Below are positions 8,514 through 17,957 of a stretch of DNA of 64,000 bases, one piece after another. The stretch covers positions 27,116 to 91,115 of the forward strand of contig PLGG01000065.1 of NCBI GenBank assembly GCA_003138515.1, written 5' to 3'. Numbering within the stretch: position 1 is the stretch's first letter; every line of letters starts with the position of its first letter. This stretch comes from Acidobacteriaceae bacterium. GTDB lineage: Bacteria > Acidobacteriota > Terriglobia > Terriglobales > Acidobacteriaceae. The translations under genes and the position numbers were made by a program. Below the pieces are notes generated by a model that was not told the origin of the DNA, did no database searches, and saw only the letters and a program-made list of their open reading frames with translations.

Positions 8514-9260
8514 CTAACCTGCTTTTGGGGGCTGTTCGGCCGCGGCAGGCGCGGATTCGGTCCAGCGTTCACCACATTGCTCGCATTTCCAGGAATTAGC
8601 GGGATCCACGGCTTCAAGAACGGGGTCGCCGGCGCCGCACTTTGGGCACGAGGGCGGAACGAACTCGGGAACTTCGATCTCCGACTCCGCGACGATCTCG
8701 GGCGGAATGGGCCGGGCGGCGATGGCACGCGCCTGCTCAAGCTGATCGGCGGCGACGAGCACGAGCGGATAGCGGCGACCGAATTCGCGCGCCTGCTGAA
8801 CCCAGCTTTCGATTCCGGCCTGCCGCAAGGCTGCGGAGAGTTCCTGCGCTTGTTCATTGGTATCGCAGTCGCAGAGGTCGGTCTTCCATGTGTAGTCATG
8901 CGTGCCCTCGTCGTCCGAGCCGTCGGGAGCATCGGGAACAATCTCGGGCATGCGGCCAAAGTACCCGGCGTAAAAACCGGGATATTCGGGGCCAGGCTCT
9001 GGTTCAACGTGGGCAGCGGCTGGCGCTGACGGCGCATTCGAAGCAAGCGGCGCATTCGATGGCGTCGCGTTCGTCGTCGTCGGGGTGTCTGGCACCTCAG
9101 GATCGCCCACGCCACGGCTCCTCATCTCGCTGCGCAACACCTGCTGCGCGGTTTCGGTCAGGTCGTTGAAGTCCGCGGCCAGCTCGCGCAGTTCGTCGTC
9201 GCTCAGCTCGCGATAATGCGCGGTGAGAGTTTGCCACTCAAGCATAGGGTCGGCTTGCAT
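8514..9260 (-). CDS. Zinc-ribbon protein with DUF2007-like middle region
   Basis: 248 aa. An N-terminal helical part (LSDDELRELAADFNDLTETAQQVL) is followed by an Ala/Pro/Thr linker, a middle alpha/beta segment (NEQAQELSAALRQAGIESWV) that resembles the small 'putative signal-transducing' DUF2007 fold, and a C-terminal zinc ribbon with two CxxC pairs (CPKCGAG and CEQCGERW). The ATG at 9260 is favoured over the Met three codons upstream because TACAAT ends 7 bases before it. Cytoplasmic; no enzymatic motif. Confidence 0.8.
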   Translation of the reverse strand: MQADPMLEWQTLTAHYRELSDDELRELAADFNDLTETAQQVLRSEMRSRGVGDPEVPDTPTTTNATPSNAPLASNAPSAPAAAHVEPEPGPEYPGFYAGYFGRMPEIVPDAPDGSDDEGTHDYTWKTDLCDCDTNEQAQELSAALRQAGIESWVQQAREFGRRYPLVLVAADQLEQARAIAARPIPPEIVAESEIEVPEFVPPSCPKCGAGDPVLEAVDPANSWKCEQCGERWTESAPAAAEQPPKAG

Positions 9261-9273
9261 GGGCAGCATTGTA
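9261..9273 (-). promoter_or_regulatory. Leaderless promoter of the zinc-ribbon gene
   Basis: TACAAT (9273-9268 on the minus strand), 7 bases, then ATG at 9260. No ribosome binding site. Confidence 0.55.
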
Positions 9274-9373
9274 ACGCTGATTCGCTGATTCTGACGCTGC
9301 GAACGGCCGCGTACGGCTTTACCTCGATCCGGCGCAACGATACAATCGAAAGGCAGGACAGCAAGAAAAGCAG

Positions 9374-9449
9374 GCCGACGTAGCTCAGTTGGTAGAGCAG
9401 CTGATTCGTAATCAGCAGGTCGTCAGTTCAAGTCTGACCGTCGGCTCCA
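9374..9449 (+). tRNA. tRNA-Thr (anticodon CGT), CCA encoded
   Basis: Acceptor stem GCCGACG/CGTCGGC, D-arm GCTCAGTTGGTAGAGC, anticodon arm GCTGA-TTCGTAA-TCAGC with anticodon CGT, T-arm GTCAG-TTCAAGT-CTGAC, discriminator T and genomic CCA at 9447-9449. All stems pair. Confidence 0.97.
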
Positions 9450-9481
9450 GCATCAGGCGAAAACCTAAGCGGATGCGGCGT

Positions 9482-9513
9482 GGCCTCTCGAAACCGAGAG
9501 GTCGTTTTTGTTT
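9482..9513 (+). terminator. Rho-independent terminator after tRNA-Thr
   Basis: Nine-pair stem GGCCTCTCG/CGAGAGGTC with a 4-base loop, followed by GTTTTTGTTT. It lies 33 bases after the tRNA CCA. Confidence 0.85.
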
Positions 9514-9880
9514 GAGGGCGTTTCGCGTAAAAGCCGATTGCGGCGAAGCGGAAGAGCGCAGACGGCCGCCAAGAACCGCTTCCATTCTGTTCATCCGGCG
9601 CACGAGCGGAAGGCCATAACCTTCAAATCAAAAACGATGCGCCAGGGTGTTTCGCTTCGCATTGCACGGTGAAGTAAATTGATTTAGCATGTTGGGCTGC
9701 AAAGGGAAGGACTCGATTTGCGCGTTGATCCACGCGCCCCTTTTCGGGCCCTCAGGTGCCGGTTGACGGTTGGAGGCACGCACTGCAAACCGACGGCACG
9801 CGCATGCGACTACGAGCGCGCCGGGCTTTAGGTCAAATGCGGCGCTCTGCCGCTTGGGCACTCCCAAGGAGAGGTTCGTC
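9514..9880. other. Intergenic region upstream of the GH30 gene
   Basis: About 370 bases between the tRNA terminator and the GH30 start. The last bases contain AAGGAGAG 7 bases before the ATG. No RNA gene, clear promoter or credible reading frame was seen. Confidence 0.5.
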
Positions 9881-11893
9881 ATGCGAATTCCTACGGCTTG
9901 GTGGATGTTGGCGGCGACTCTCGTGATGGCCGGATGCGGCGGTGGCGGGGGCGGAACGTGTACCAGTAATTGCGCTACCGGCGTGCTATCGGTCGCCTCG
10001 GTCACGCCTGCAAACGGGACTACAGGGGTGGCCATCAATTCGACCGTCACGGCCGTCTTCGACATGCCCATGAATTCGGCGACGATCACGAGCTCGACCT
10101 TCTCGCTAGCGCCTCAGGGCGGACCTGCAGCCACTGGAACGGTCACTTATAGTGCGGCTAATTTGACTGCAACCTTCGCGCCGAGCGGTCCGCTCGCATA
10201 CAGCACGACATACACGGCGACGATCACGACCGCCGTGCAAAGCACCGCAGGAACCTCGCTGACTGCGAACTTCACCTGGTCGTTCACTACGGCGCCGATT
10301 CCGGCTCCGGTGGTCTCGACGACCATGCCGGCGAACGGAGCCACTGGCGTGGACGCGGGCAATCCTGTGTCGGCGACCTTTAATGAGGCGATGAACGCGT
10401 CAACGATCACTACTTCCACCTTCACGCTGTCGGTCACGGGCGGTGCCGCTGTGGCGGGCACGGTGACCTACAGCGCGGGCACTACAACGGCGACGTTTAC
10501 GCCCACTGCGGCCCTGGCTTTCAACACGTCGTACACCGCGACCATCACCACGGGCGTGAAGAGCTCCGGAGGCGTTGCACTGGCTGCCAATTTCGTGTGG
10601 ACATTCACGACAAGCGCGAATCCGAGCGTGGCGGCCGTGGATTTTGGAACAACCTACCAAACGATTCGCGGGTTTGGCGGCTCGACCGCGTGGCTGGGCC
10701 AGTTGACTACGCAGCAGGCTAACGCGCTGTTCAGCCCGACGACTGGCCTTGGCCTGAGCATCCTGCGCGTGCGCATTGATCCGACCGGTGCCGCAGGGAG
10801 CAATTATGTGACGGTCAATTGGACTCAGGAGCTTGCCAATGCGCAGGCGGCGATCGCTGCCAATTCCAACGCCATTGTGTTTGCATCGCCGTGGACGCCG
10901 CCGACTGCGATGAAGACGAGCTCTGCCAACCAGCCGTACTACTCCGGCGCCAGTGCCTGCAGCCCGGGTCCCGACTACTGCGGCGGCTACCTCGATCCGT
11001 CGCACTATGGCGATTACGCCAATTACCTTGAGGACTTCGTCACCTACTTCAAGAACAACAACGTGGACCTACACGCCATCTCGATGCAGAACGAGCCGGA
11101 TTGGTCAGCCCAACCGACGGAGAATTATGAGTCGTGCAGTTGGACCGCGCAACAGATGGATACCTGGGTGGCCTCGCTGACCGCGAACAGCGCGACCAAT
11201 CCCATTACCACCAAGCTGATCATGCCGGAGTCGCTTAACTTCAATCCCGCGCAATCGAACCCGACGCTGGCCGATCCCAACGCGGTGGGCAATGTCTCGA
11301 TCATTGGCGGGCACCTTTACGGCGCTTCGCCCACTTATTATGGGACTGCGATCAGTGACCTTAAGGATGTTTGGATGACGGAGCATTACCTGACACCGTC
11401 TGGGAGCCAGCCCAACATCACCGATGCGCTGGCGCTCGCCGAGGAGATTCACAATTCGATGACGTTGGGCTACTACAACGCCTACGTCTACTGGTGGATT
11501 TGGGACGATCCCAACGACGCGATCAACTACGGGTTAATCAACTCCAGCACGACGAATCCGGCGCCAACGTACTACGGCGATGCGATCGGGCAGTTTTCGG
11601 AGTTCATCCAGCCGGGTTATGTGCGGGTGTCGGCAACCGCGAGTCCCCTCTCTGGAGTGTATGTTTCGGCATACAGCAATAGTTCGCCGGATCACCACGT
11701 GATTGTGGCGATCAACTCCAATACTTCGCCGGATAACCTGACCTTCGAACTCACCAATGGGACGGTCACGTCGGTTACGCCCTATGAAACGACGGCTACT
11801 TCGACCCTGGCGGCACAGTCTGCAGTTACAGTCACCGGAGGACAGTTTAACTACACGCTTCCGGCGCAGAGCATTGTGACGTTTGTGCAGTAG
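9881..11893 (+). CDS. Secreted lipoprotein glycoside hydrolase, GH30, with two Ig-like domains
   Basis: 670 aa. A signal peptide with lipobox (LVMAGCGGGGGG) predicts a lipid-anchored surface protein. Two SbsA/Big_5-type Ig domains of about 105 residues follow (each starting like VxxTxPANGxTGV and ending in WxFTT). From about residue 250 comes a GH30 barrel: QTIRGFGGSTAWLG, ILRVRIDP, SPWTPPTAMK. The catalytic acid/base should be Glu405 (SMQNEPDW) and the nucleophile Glu501 (WMTEHYL). A C-terminal beta-sandwich ends the protein, as usual for GH30. The substrate may be a beta-1,6-glucan, a xylan or a glucosylceramide-like glycan; the sequence does not decide. It opens the carbohydrate locus. Confidence 0.88.
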   Translation: MRIPTAWWMLAATLVMAGCGGGGGGTCTSNCATGVLSVASVTPANGTTGVAINSTVTAVFDMPMNSATITSSTFSLAPQGGPAATGTVTYSAANLTATFAPSGPLAYSTTYTATITTAVQSTAGTSLTANFTWSFTTAPIPAPVVSTTMPANGATGVDAGNPVSATFNEAMNASTITTSTFTLSVTGGAAVAGTVTYSAGTTTATFTPTAALAFNTSYTATITTGVKSSGGVALAANFVWTFTTSANPSVAAVDFGTTYQTIRGFGGSTAWLGQLTTQQANALFSPTTGLGLSILRVRIDPTGAAGSNYVTVNWTQELANAQAAIAANSNAIVFASPWTPPTAMKTSSANQPYYSGASACSPGPDYCGGYLDPSHYGDYANYLEDFVTYFKNNNVDLHAISMQNEPDWSAQPTENYESCSWTAQQMDTWVASLTANSATNPITTKLIMPESLNFNPAQSNPTLADPNAVGNVSIIGGHLYGASPTYYGTAISDLKDVWMTEHYLTPSGSQPNITDALALAEEIHNSMTLGYYNAYVYWWIWDDPNDAINYGLINSSTTNPAPTYYGDAIGQFSEFIQPGYVRVSATASPLSGVYVSAYSNSSPDHHVIVAINSNTSPDNLTFELTNGTVTSVTPYETTATSTLAAQSAVTVTGGQFNYTLPAQSIVTFVQ

Positions 11894-11915
11894 GACAGCG
11901 AGAAGAAGTCAGAAC

Positions 11916-12848
11916 TCAGGCCGTTGGGTTGCGCATCGGCGTGGATTTGCCGGGATCCGGCGAGCCGGTCGCGGAGCGGAAGGCGGCCACGCCACAGCCT
12001 ACGAGCGCCGCCTTGTCCTTGAGCTCGGAGACGCGCAACTGGACCGTGGAATCGCCAAGCTGTGCCTGCACCGCGGGCAGAAAAAGATTGGCCGAACGGG
12101 AGATTCCGCCTCCCAGCACGATCACATCCGCCTGGAATCCGGCAAGCAGAGTCTGAATCACTTCTCCCAAATGATTGCCGAATTCAGTGAAGGCCTCTCG
12201 TGCGGCAGGATCGCTGGAAACGGCGGCCGCAAGATCAACAACCTCAAGCTTTTTGCCGGTGCGGCGCTCATAGTTCCCCACAATAGCTCGCGACGAGACG
12301 AGGTCCTCCACGATTCCGCCCTGGTGGGGAAGATTCCAGATCTCGCCGCCGGCGGGCACGCCAGGTCCCCCGGTTACGAGGTGACCATCGACGGCAAATG
12401 CTGAACCAATGCCCGTGCCCAGCGTAAGACCTACGGCACGCTGGAACCCGCGTGCAGCCCCGGCGCCAACCTCGCCGAGCAGATAGGCATCGGCATCGTT
12501 GAGAAAGCGCACCTGGGCAGCCTGCAGGGCGAATCGCGCGGAGAGGGCCCGGCGCAGGTCGACTCCATAGAGATAAGGCAGCTTGTGGCGCATCAGGCTC
12601 ACGCCTGCCTCAAGGTCGAAAGGTCCGGGCACGGCGAGCATCGCTCCCATGATCCCGTCCTGGCCTATCCGAGCCTTCATTCCCAGGTCGTAGAGGAGAT
12701 CGAGAAAGACGCCGGAATTGGATACACCTGCGTGAGGAGCGCTGGCGACCGGGCCAAGGCAGAAACCCGGGACCGAGCACACAGCAGCGGCAACGTGGCT
12801 GCCGCCGACATCGAACGCAAGCACACGACTCTCCGCAAGGTCAGCCAT
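11916..12848 (-). CDS. ROK-family sugar kinase
   Basis: 310 aa. The phosphate-1 motif VLAFDVGGSHVAAAV, the adenosine region VIVLGGGISR and the sugar-binding NDADAYLLGE with GLTLGTGIGSAF define a ROK kinase. The CxCGxxGCxE zinc motif typical of many ROK glucokinases is missing at the usual place (GGEIWNLPHQGG instead). There is no N-terminal helix-turn-helix, so it is an enzyme, not a repressor. Start at the ATG at 12848; a GTG lies three codons upstream. It is convergent with GH30 and divergent from GH2, consistent with phosphorylating sugars released by these enzymes. Confidence 0.85.
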   Translation of the reverse strand: MADLAESRVLAFDVGGSHVAAAVCSVPGFCLGPVASAPHAGVSNSGVFLDLLYDLGMKARIGQDGIMGAMLAVPGPFDLEAGVSLMRHKLPYLYGVDLRRALSARFALQAAQVRFLNDADAYLLGEVGAGAARGFQRAVGLTLGTGIGSAFAVDGHLVTGGPGVPAGGEIWNLPHQGGIVEDLVSSRAIVGNYERRTGKKLEVVDLAAAVSSDPAAREAFTEFGNHLGEVIQTLLAGFQADVIVLGGGISRSANLFLPAVQAQLGDSTVQLRVSELKDKAALVGCGVAAFRSATGSPDPGKSTPMRNPTA

Positions 12849-13178
12849 CACGAACACCGCAACCCCAACCGATGATAGCGCGCCCCACGCGGAATGAGAT
12901 TGTTGCCATTTGTATCACAGCTTGCGGCAGGAAGATTGGAATCCTTCGGAGATAATCAAGTGATTTGCGGAGAGAACCACCGGCAATTCTGACCCGCTGC
13001 CGCTGCGATGGCTTCCGGTTTCCGGAGGCGAGAATTCTTCGCGCAGATAACGCGCGCCTCTGAAGGTGATTACGCTACCTTTGGGCCTTCGCGGTGCGCT
13101 CCGGCAATCGCGTGGATCGGGAGATTTCGAAGTGGGGTCTTTGCGCTCCGATTCGCGTGTCTTATAGGATGGTTTGCC
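12849..13178. other. Divergent intergenic region, ROK kinase / GH2
   Basis: Holds both promoters. On the minus side TATCAT sits about 23 bases before the kinase ATG. On the plus side TATAGGAT lies 8-10 bases before the GH2 ATG; AGGA in the same segment may instead be the ribosome site. No RNA gene seen. Confidence 0.4.
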
Positions 13179-16100
13179 ATGCTCAAGCATTTCACATTCA
13201 TTCCTGCGGTTTTTGTTCGGATTCGCGCGGGCCTGCGAGTGGCCTTTGCCTTGGTTGCGGCTGTGCTCGCCGCTCCGTTGCATGCGCAAGCGCCGGCGCC
13301 ACTCGCGGTAGCGTATGGTCCCTTCAATGCCGTTGCTCTTGCCGACGGCGCCGGCTTGAACAAGACGCTGTCTCCGTCGACATCGCTTGACAGTCTCGCA
13401 GCCGTTGCGATGGATGGCCAGGGATCGGGCCAGCCCGCGATGCAGGACCCGCTGCTGGCAGGGCGCGCTTCATGGACGCTGGCTTTCTGGTTCGAGGCTC
13501 CGCAGCCAGAGCAAGGGACGATGTTGCTTGCCGGCATTGGCGACCCTGCCGCGGAGGATGCGCGCTTTATTGGCATTGCAAACAATCGGCTCGGCTTGTG
13601 GCTGGGGCGGGCGCAGAGTTCGGCAGGATTTGTGCCGGGCGATCAGGCGCTCGACGCGGGAAGGTGGCATTTTGCCGCGGCGGCGAGCGACGGAGAGCAT
13701 GTGGTTTTGTATGCCGACGGCCAGCAGGTAGCTGCGGCCGCGCTTGCGCAGGGCAGCGTTGCAGCCGTTTTGGAGATGGCGCCGTCGCCATTGCCGGATG
13801 TCGCGGACACCCACTTCGGCGGCAAGATTGCATCGCTCAGAATTTATCGTGGAGCACTGACAGCCGAACAAGTGAAAGCAATTGCCGATGCGCCGCCGGA
13901 CTTCAGCCTGGTCACGTTCGAGGAGGCCTCGCAGCATTGGCCGGTGCAGACCCGCGCGCAGGCCGGATACAGCGCGCCGCAGGATCCGTCTACGTGGCCT
14001 CACGGCAAAGGCGAGATTCAGAAGCCAGCGGCGAAAGAGTTGACCGCTGCGGACCTGCATTGCCAGTTGACAGGCGATGATCCGTGGAAACTCGCGGGCG
14101 GCTGGAGGCTTGAGGCGGCGCCGCAGGTGAAAGCAACGGGCGAGGAGATTTCCAAGGCCGGTTTTGACGACAAAAACTGGCAGGTGGCCACGGTGCCAGG
14201 CACGGTGCTGACGACGATGATCGATCGCGGCCTCTATCCCGATCCCGATTACGGGCTGAACAATCTGGCCATTCCCGAGAGCCTGGCTCATCAGGATTAT
14301 TGGTACCGCGTGGAGTTCAGGACGCCGGTCGCGGCGCGTGGACGCAGCCTGACGCTCACTTTTGAAGGCGTGAATTACGCGGCCGAAGTCTGGATGAATG
14401 GCAAGAAACTCGGCGGATTTGCGGGCGCTTTCTTGCGCGGCAAATTTGACGTGACGGATGCTGCCGCCGGCAGCGAGAATGCGCTGGCCGTGCGCGTCTC
14501 TCCGCCGCCGCATCCGGGGATTCCGAACGAGCAGTCGCTCAGGGGTGGTCCAGGCGAGAACGGCGGAATTGAAGTGCTCGACGGGCCGACCTTTTCTGCC
14601 ACCGAGGGCTGGGACTGGATTCCCGGCATTCGCGACCGCGACACAGGCATCTGGCAGGATGTGACGTTGACAGCGACCGGGCCGGTGGAGATCGGCGACC
14701 TGAATGTGATTACAACGTTGCCCAAGTCCGACCGCAGCGAGGCCGAGATCGAAATCGAAGCGCCGCTGACCAACAAGGGCAGCACCGCGATCGATGGCGA
14801 GCTCACGGCTAGCTTCGACGACGTAAGGGTGACGAAGCAAGTGCATCTGGCTCCGGGGGAGACGGTGATTCGGCTGGAGCCTGCGGAGTTTGCTGAACTC
14901 AAAGTTCAGAATCCTCGGCTGTGGTGGCCGAACGGGTACGGAGATCCCGTGCTGCACACGCTGAAAGTTTCGCTGGTCGCCGGTGGGAAGGTCAGCGCAG
15001 CGAAACAAATCGAGTTCGGCATGAGAGAGGTGAGCTACGAGATTTCGCTCTTCGATGCGCCGGGACACCTGCAGCGCGTGGAAGTGCTGCCCAGCCGCAC
15101 CCACGATGAGGCACTGCCGCTGATCGATGGGACGCACCAGGGCATCAGGCAAATTTTCGACTGGACACCGAATCAGGTGCTGCCCGGGCAAACGCTGCCG
15201 GACTGGATGCTGCAGTCATGGGTGCAGACGCTCGAGCCGGAGGCCGTGGATTCGCCGTCAATCCGCCCCGTTGATGGTGGATGGCCGGGAACGGACCTGG
15301 TGATCAAGGTGAACGGAGTGCGCATTGCTGCGCGCGGCGGCAACTGGGGCATGGACGACATGTTGAAGCGCGTAAGCATCAAGCACCTGGAGCCGTATTT
15401 CCGGCTGCATCGCGACGCGCACGTGAACATGATCCGCAATTGGATGGGCCAGAATACGGAGGAAAGTTTCTATGCGCTGGCAGACAAATACGGACTGATG
15501 GTGTGGAACGACTTCTGGGAATCGACGCAGACCTACAACCTGGAAGCCGAAGACCCGGCGCTGTTTCTGGCGAATGCGCGCGACACGATCCTGCACTACC
15601 GTCATCATCCGTCGATTGTGGTGTGGTGCGGGCGCAACGAGGGCGTGCCGCAGCCGACGATCAACGAGGGGCTGGCAGAATTGGTGCGCACGCTCGACCA
15701 CACGCGCTATTACACGGGCAGCTCGAATCAAGTGAATCTGCGCAACTCGGGGCCCTATCAATTCCAGCCGCTCGAAACCTATTACCGCATCAACCGCGGA
15801 TTCAGCGTCGAGCTCGGCATTCCCAGCGTGCCCACGCTCGAAAGCCTCAAATCCTTTATTCCCGAACCCGACCGTTGGCCGATCAGCGACACTTGGGCTT
15901 ATCACGACTGGCACCAGAGCCAGAACGGCGCGGTGCAGCCGTACATGGCTCATATGGAGACGGAGTTTGGTGCGCCTACGAGCCTGGAGGACTTCGAGCG
16001 CAAGGCGCAGATGCTCGATTACGTTGGCCATCGCGCCATCTTCGAGGGGTTTGCCGCGCATCTTTGGCAGCCCAACTCCGCCCGCATGATCTGGATGACG

Positions 16101-16790
16101 CAGCCCTCGTGGCCGAGCATGGAGTGGAACTTTCTGAGTTGGGACTACGATACGCAATCGAGTTTCTACGGCACCGAGAAGGCTTGCGAGCCGGTGCACG
16201 CGCAACTGAATTTGTCCGATGGCTCGGTGGATCTGATCAACCTGGGCGAAGCACGGGCCTTCAAGGTGCGCACGCTCGTGGAGGGCCTTGACGGCAAGAC
16301 GCTGAGCGATCAGACGAATCAGGTTCTGGCCGCCGCCGATGATCGCACCGCGGTGGCGAAACCCGACCTCGCGACGTTGGCGGCGGGGCATACCATTCTC
16401 GTGAAATTGGAAGTGAGCGATGCGGCTGGTGCGCCAGTGAGCGACAACTTCTATTGGTGGGCGGCGGACGAAGCCAGCTTCCGCGAGTTGAATTCGCTTC
16501 CGGCTGCGACGCTATCGGCCTCGGCGGCCTCCGCAGCGGCGAACGGTGAGCGCACGGTGACGGTGCGGATCAAGAATACGGGTTCCGCGGCGGCGCTCAT
16601 GATCAAACTCACGCTCACTGACTCTGCGACGGGCCAACGCATCCTGCCCGCCTATTACAGCGACAACTACGTCTCGCTCCTGCCCGGCGAGGAGCGCACA
16701 GTGACAGTGGCGTTTGCGACCGGTAGCGCGAAACCCGCGATCGGCGTGCGCGGCTGGAACCTGGCCACGCAGACGGTTGCGGTGCAGTAG
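13179..16790 (+). CDS. Secreted GH2 beta-glycosidase (exo-glucosaminidase/mannosidase-like) with N-terminal LamG domain
   Basis: 1203 aa. A signal peptide (LVAAVLAAPLHAQA) is followed by a LamG/concanavalin-like domain (residues about 85-245; SWTLAFWFEAP, GRWHFAAAASDGEHVVLYADGQ). A GH2 jelly-roll sugar-binding domain (about 350-480; DYWYRVEF, AEVWMNGKKLGGFAG), an Ig-like domain and a TIM barrel follow. In the barrel WCGRNEG (about residue 818) carries the acid/base Glu and ETEFGAP (about 927) the nucleophile Glu. The pattern fits the exo-beta-D-glucosaminidase/beta-mannosidase branch rather than LacZ. The length is long for GH2 because of the added LamG domain and an extra C-terminal beta domain. 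The longer in-frame 5' extension lacks a signal peptide, so the ATG at 13179 is preferred. Confidence 0.85.
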   Translation: MLKHFTFIPAVFVRIRAGLRVAFALVAAVLAAPLHAQAPAPLAVAYGPFNAVALADGAGLNKTLSPSTSLDSLAAVAMDGQGSGQPAMQDPLLAGRASWTLAFWFEAPQPEQGTMLLAGIGDPAAEDARFIGIANNRLGLWLGRAQSSAGFVPGDQALDAGRWHFAAAASDGEHVVLYADGQQVAAAALAQGSVAAVLEMAPSPLPDVADTHFGGKIASLRIYRGALTAEQVKAIADAPPDFSLVTFEEASQHWPVQTRAQAGYSAPQDPSTWPHGKGEIQKPAAKELTAADLHCQLTGDDPWKLAGGWRLEAAPQVKATGEEISKAGFDDKNWQVATVPGTVLTTMIDRGLYPDPDYGLNNLAIPESLAHQDYWYRVEFRTPVAARGRSLTLTFEGVNYAAEVWMNGKKLGGFAGAFLRGKFDVTDAAAGSENALAVRVSPPPHPGIPNEQSLRGGPGENGGIEVLDGPTFSATEGWDWIPGIRDRDTGIWQDVTLTATGPVEIGDLNVITTLPKSDRSEAEIEIEAPLTNKGSTAIDGELTASFDDVRVTKQVHLAPGETVIRLEPAEFAELKVQNPRLWWPNGYGDPVLHTLKVSLVAGGKVSAAKQIEFGMREVSYEISLFDAPGHLQRVEVLPSRTHDEALPLIDGTHQGIRQIFDWTPNQVLPGQTLPDWMLQSWVQTLEPEAVDSPSIRPVDGGWPGTDLVIKVNGVRIAARGGNWGMDDMLKRVSIKHLEPYFRLHRDAHVNMIRNWMGQNTEESFYALADKYGLMVWNDFWESTQTYNLEAEDPALFLANARDTILHYRHHPSIVVWCGRNEGVPQPTINEGLAELVRTLDHTRYYTGSSNQVNLRNSGPYQFQPLETYYRINRGFSVELGIPSVPTLESLKSFIPEPDRWPISDTWAYHDWHQSQNGAVQPYMAHMETEFGAPTSLEDFERKAQMLDYVGHRAIFEGFAAHLWQPNSARMIWMTQPSWPSMEWNFLSWDYDTQSSFYGTEKACEPVHAQLNLSDGSVDLINLGEARAFKVRTLVEGLDGKTLSDQTNQVLAAADDRTAVAKPDLATLAAGHTILVKLEVSDAAGAPVSDNFYWWAADEASFRELNSLPAATLSASAASAAANGERTVTVRIKNTGSAAALMIKLTLTDSATGQRILPAYYSDNYVSLLPGEERTVTVAFATGSAKPAIGVRGWNLATQTVAVQ

Positions 16791-16843
16791 TGCGCGCCCT
16801 GGTGAAATCCGCGTGCTGCGAGTTCCCTTCACTGGCGCGGGCT

Positions 16844-17926
16844 TCATTTGCGGCTTGAACCGCGACCGGAGAGTTTCGGTTTCTCGGGCGGCGGACAGGT
16901 TGACTCGCGAATGACCAATTCCGGCAGGACGGCCAGCGTGTCCGGAACGGAATCCTGGCCGCGAACCCGCTGCAAGAGCACACGCGCGGCAATGGTTCCC
17001 ATCTGATGAAGCGGCTGACGGATGGTCGTAATGCTTGGATTCTGGAAGGCCGCGCTCTGGATGTCGTCGAAGCCGACCACGGAGATGTCTTCAGGAACGC
17101 GCAGTCCGTGGTCCCGTATGGCCCGGATAGCGCCGATAGCGGCAATATCGTCGTAGCAGACCATGGCCGTAAAGCCGGCCTTGCGGTTGAGCAATTCGCA
17201 AGCGGGCACGAACCCCAGTTCGGGCGTGGAAACCAGCAGCATGAGCTGTACGGTCAACTCGGGCCGCACTACGATGCCAAATTCACGGGCTACCGCCTTC
17301 AGGCAATCCCAACGGTCCTCGGCGTCGGAGCTGTGGCTGCCACCGCGCATGAAGGCGATTCTGCGGTGACCAAGCTGGTAGAGATGGCGCAACGTAAGTT
17401 CTGCCGCCCGGCGCTGGTCGAGCACTACGTTCGTGATTCCGGGAATCTGGCGATGGCCGGCGACCGCGACTGCGGGAATCTTGAAGCCGTGCTGCAGAAT
17501 CGTATCGATCAGGATGAAACCTTCGACCGACCTCTCCATCAGCAGGCGCGGGTACTCTTCGATCAAGTCGGGCTTGCGGCGATGACTGGCAGTCAGGTAG
17601 AAGTAACCCTCCTCGATGAGCGATTCTTCCACGCCCGTGAGCACCAGCGCGCTGTAGCTGTCGCTCAGCTCCGGAACCAATACGCCGATGGAGAAAGTCT
17701 GCTTTTTGCGCAGGGAACGCGCGTAAAAGCTGGGCCGATAGTCGAACTTCGCGGCTGCCGCCTTCACTCGGTCCCGCGTCTCCTGCGGAATCGCACGGAC
17801 GCCGGGCGCATCGTTCAGCACGAGCGAGATGGTGGCCGGCGACAGATCGAGGTATTCGCCCAAAATGCGCAGACTCACCGGCTCTCCCGGCTTCGGCTCG
17901 TGTCTTGGTTTTGCTTTCTTTCTCAC
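16844..17926 (-). CDS. LacI-family transcriptional regulator
   Basis: 360 aa. The N-terminal helix-turn-helix (VSLRILGEYLDLSPATISLV, then AIPQETRDRVKAAAAKFDY) is followed by a periplasmic-binding-protein-like sensor domain (FSIGVLVPELSDSY, VVGFDDIQSAAF). The start is probably GTG at 17926 because AGGAG lies just before it; an alternative TTG lies six codons upstream. It is the last gene of an operon downstream of the symporter (32 bases) and GH9, so it should repress or tune the local glycan genes in response to a released sugar. A candidate operator lies at 21889-21906. Confidence 0.9.
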   Translation of the reverse strand: MRKKAKPRHEPKPGEPVSLRILGEYLDLSPATISLVLNDAPGVRAIPQETRDRVKAAAAKFDYRPSFYARSLRKKQTFSIGVLVPELSDSYSALVLTGVEESLIEEGYFYLTASHRRKPDLIEEYPRLLMERSVEGFILIDTILQHGFKIPAVAVAGHRQIPGITNVVLDQRRAAELTLRHLYQLGHRRIAFMRGGSHSSDAEDRWDCLKAVAREFGIVVRPELTVQLMLLVSTPELGFVPACELLNRKAGFTAMVCYDDIAAIGAIRAIRDHGLRVPEDISVVGFDDIQSAAFQNPSITTIRQPLHQMGTIAARVLLQRVRGQDSVPDTLAVLPELVIRESTCPPPEKPKLSGRGSSRK

Positions 17927-17957
17927 TTTCTCCTCTCGTAACACACACGCCAGAATC

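Noticed and set aside
12100..12850. ROK-type transcriptional repressor
   Set aside because: The protein begins directly with the ATP-binding domain and has no helix-turn-helix.
13470..15191. Long minus-strand frame inside the GH2 gene
   Set aside because: Antisense shadow of a clear GH2 enzyme with no motif of its own.
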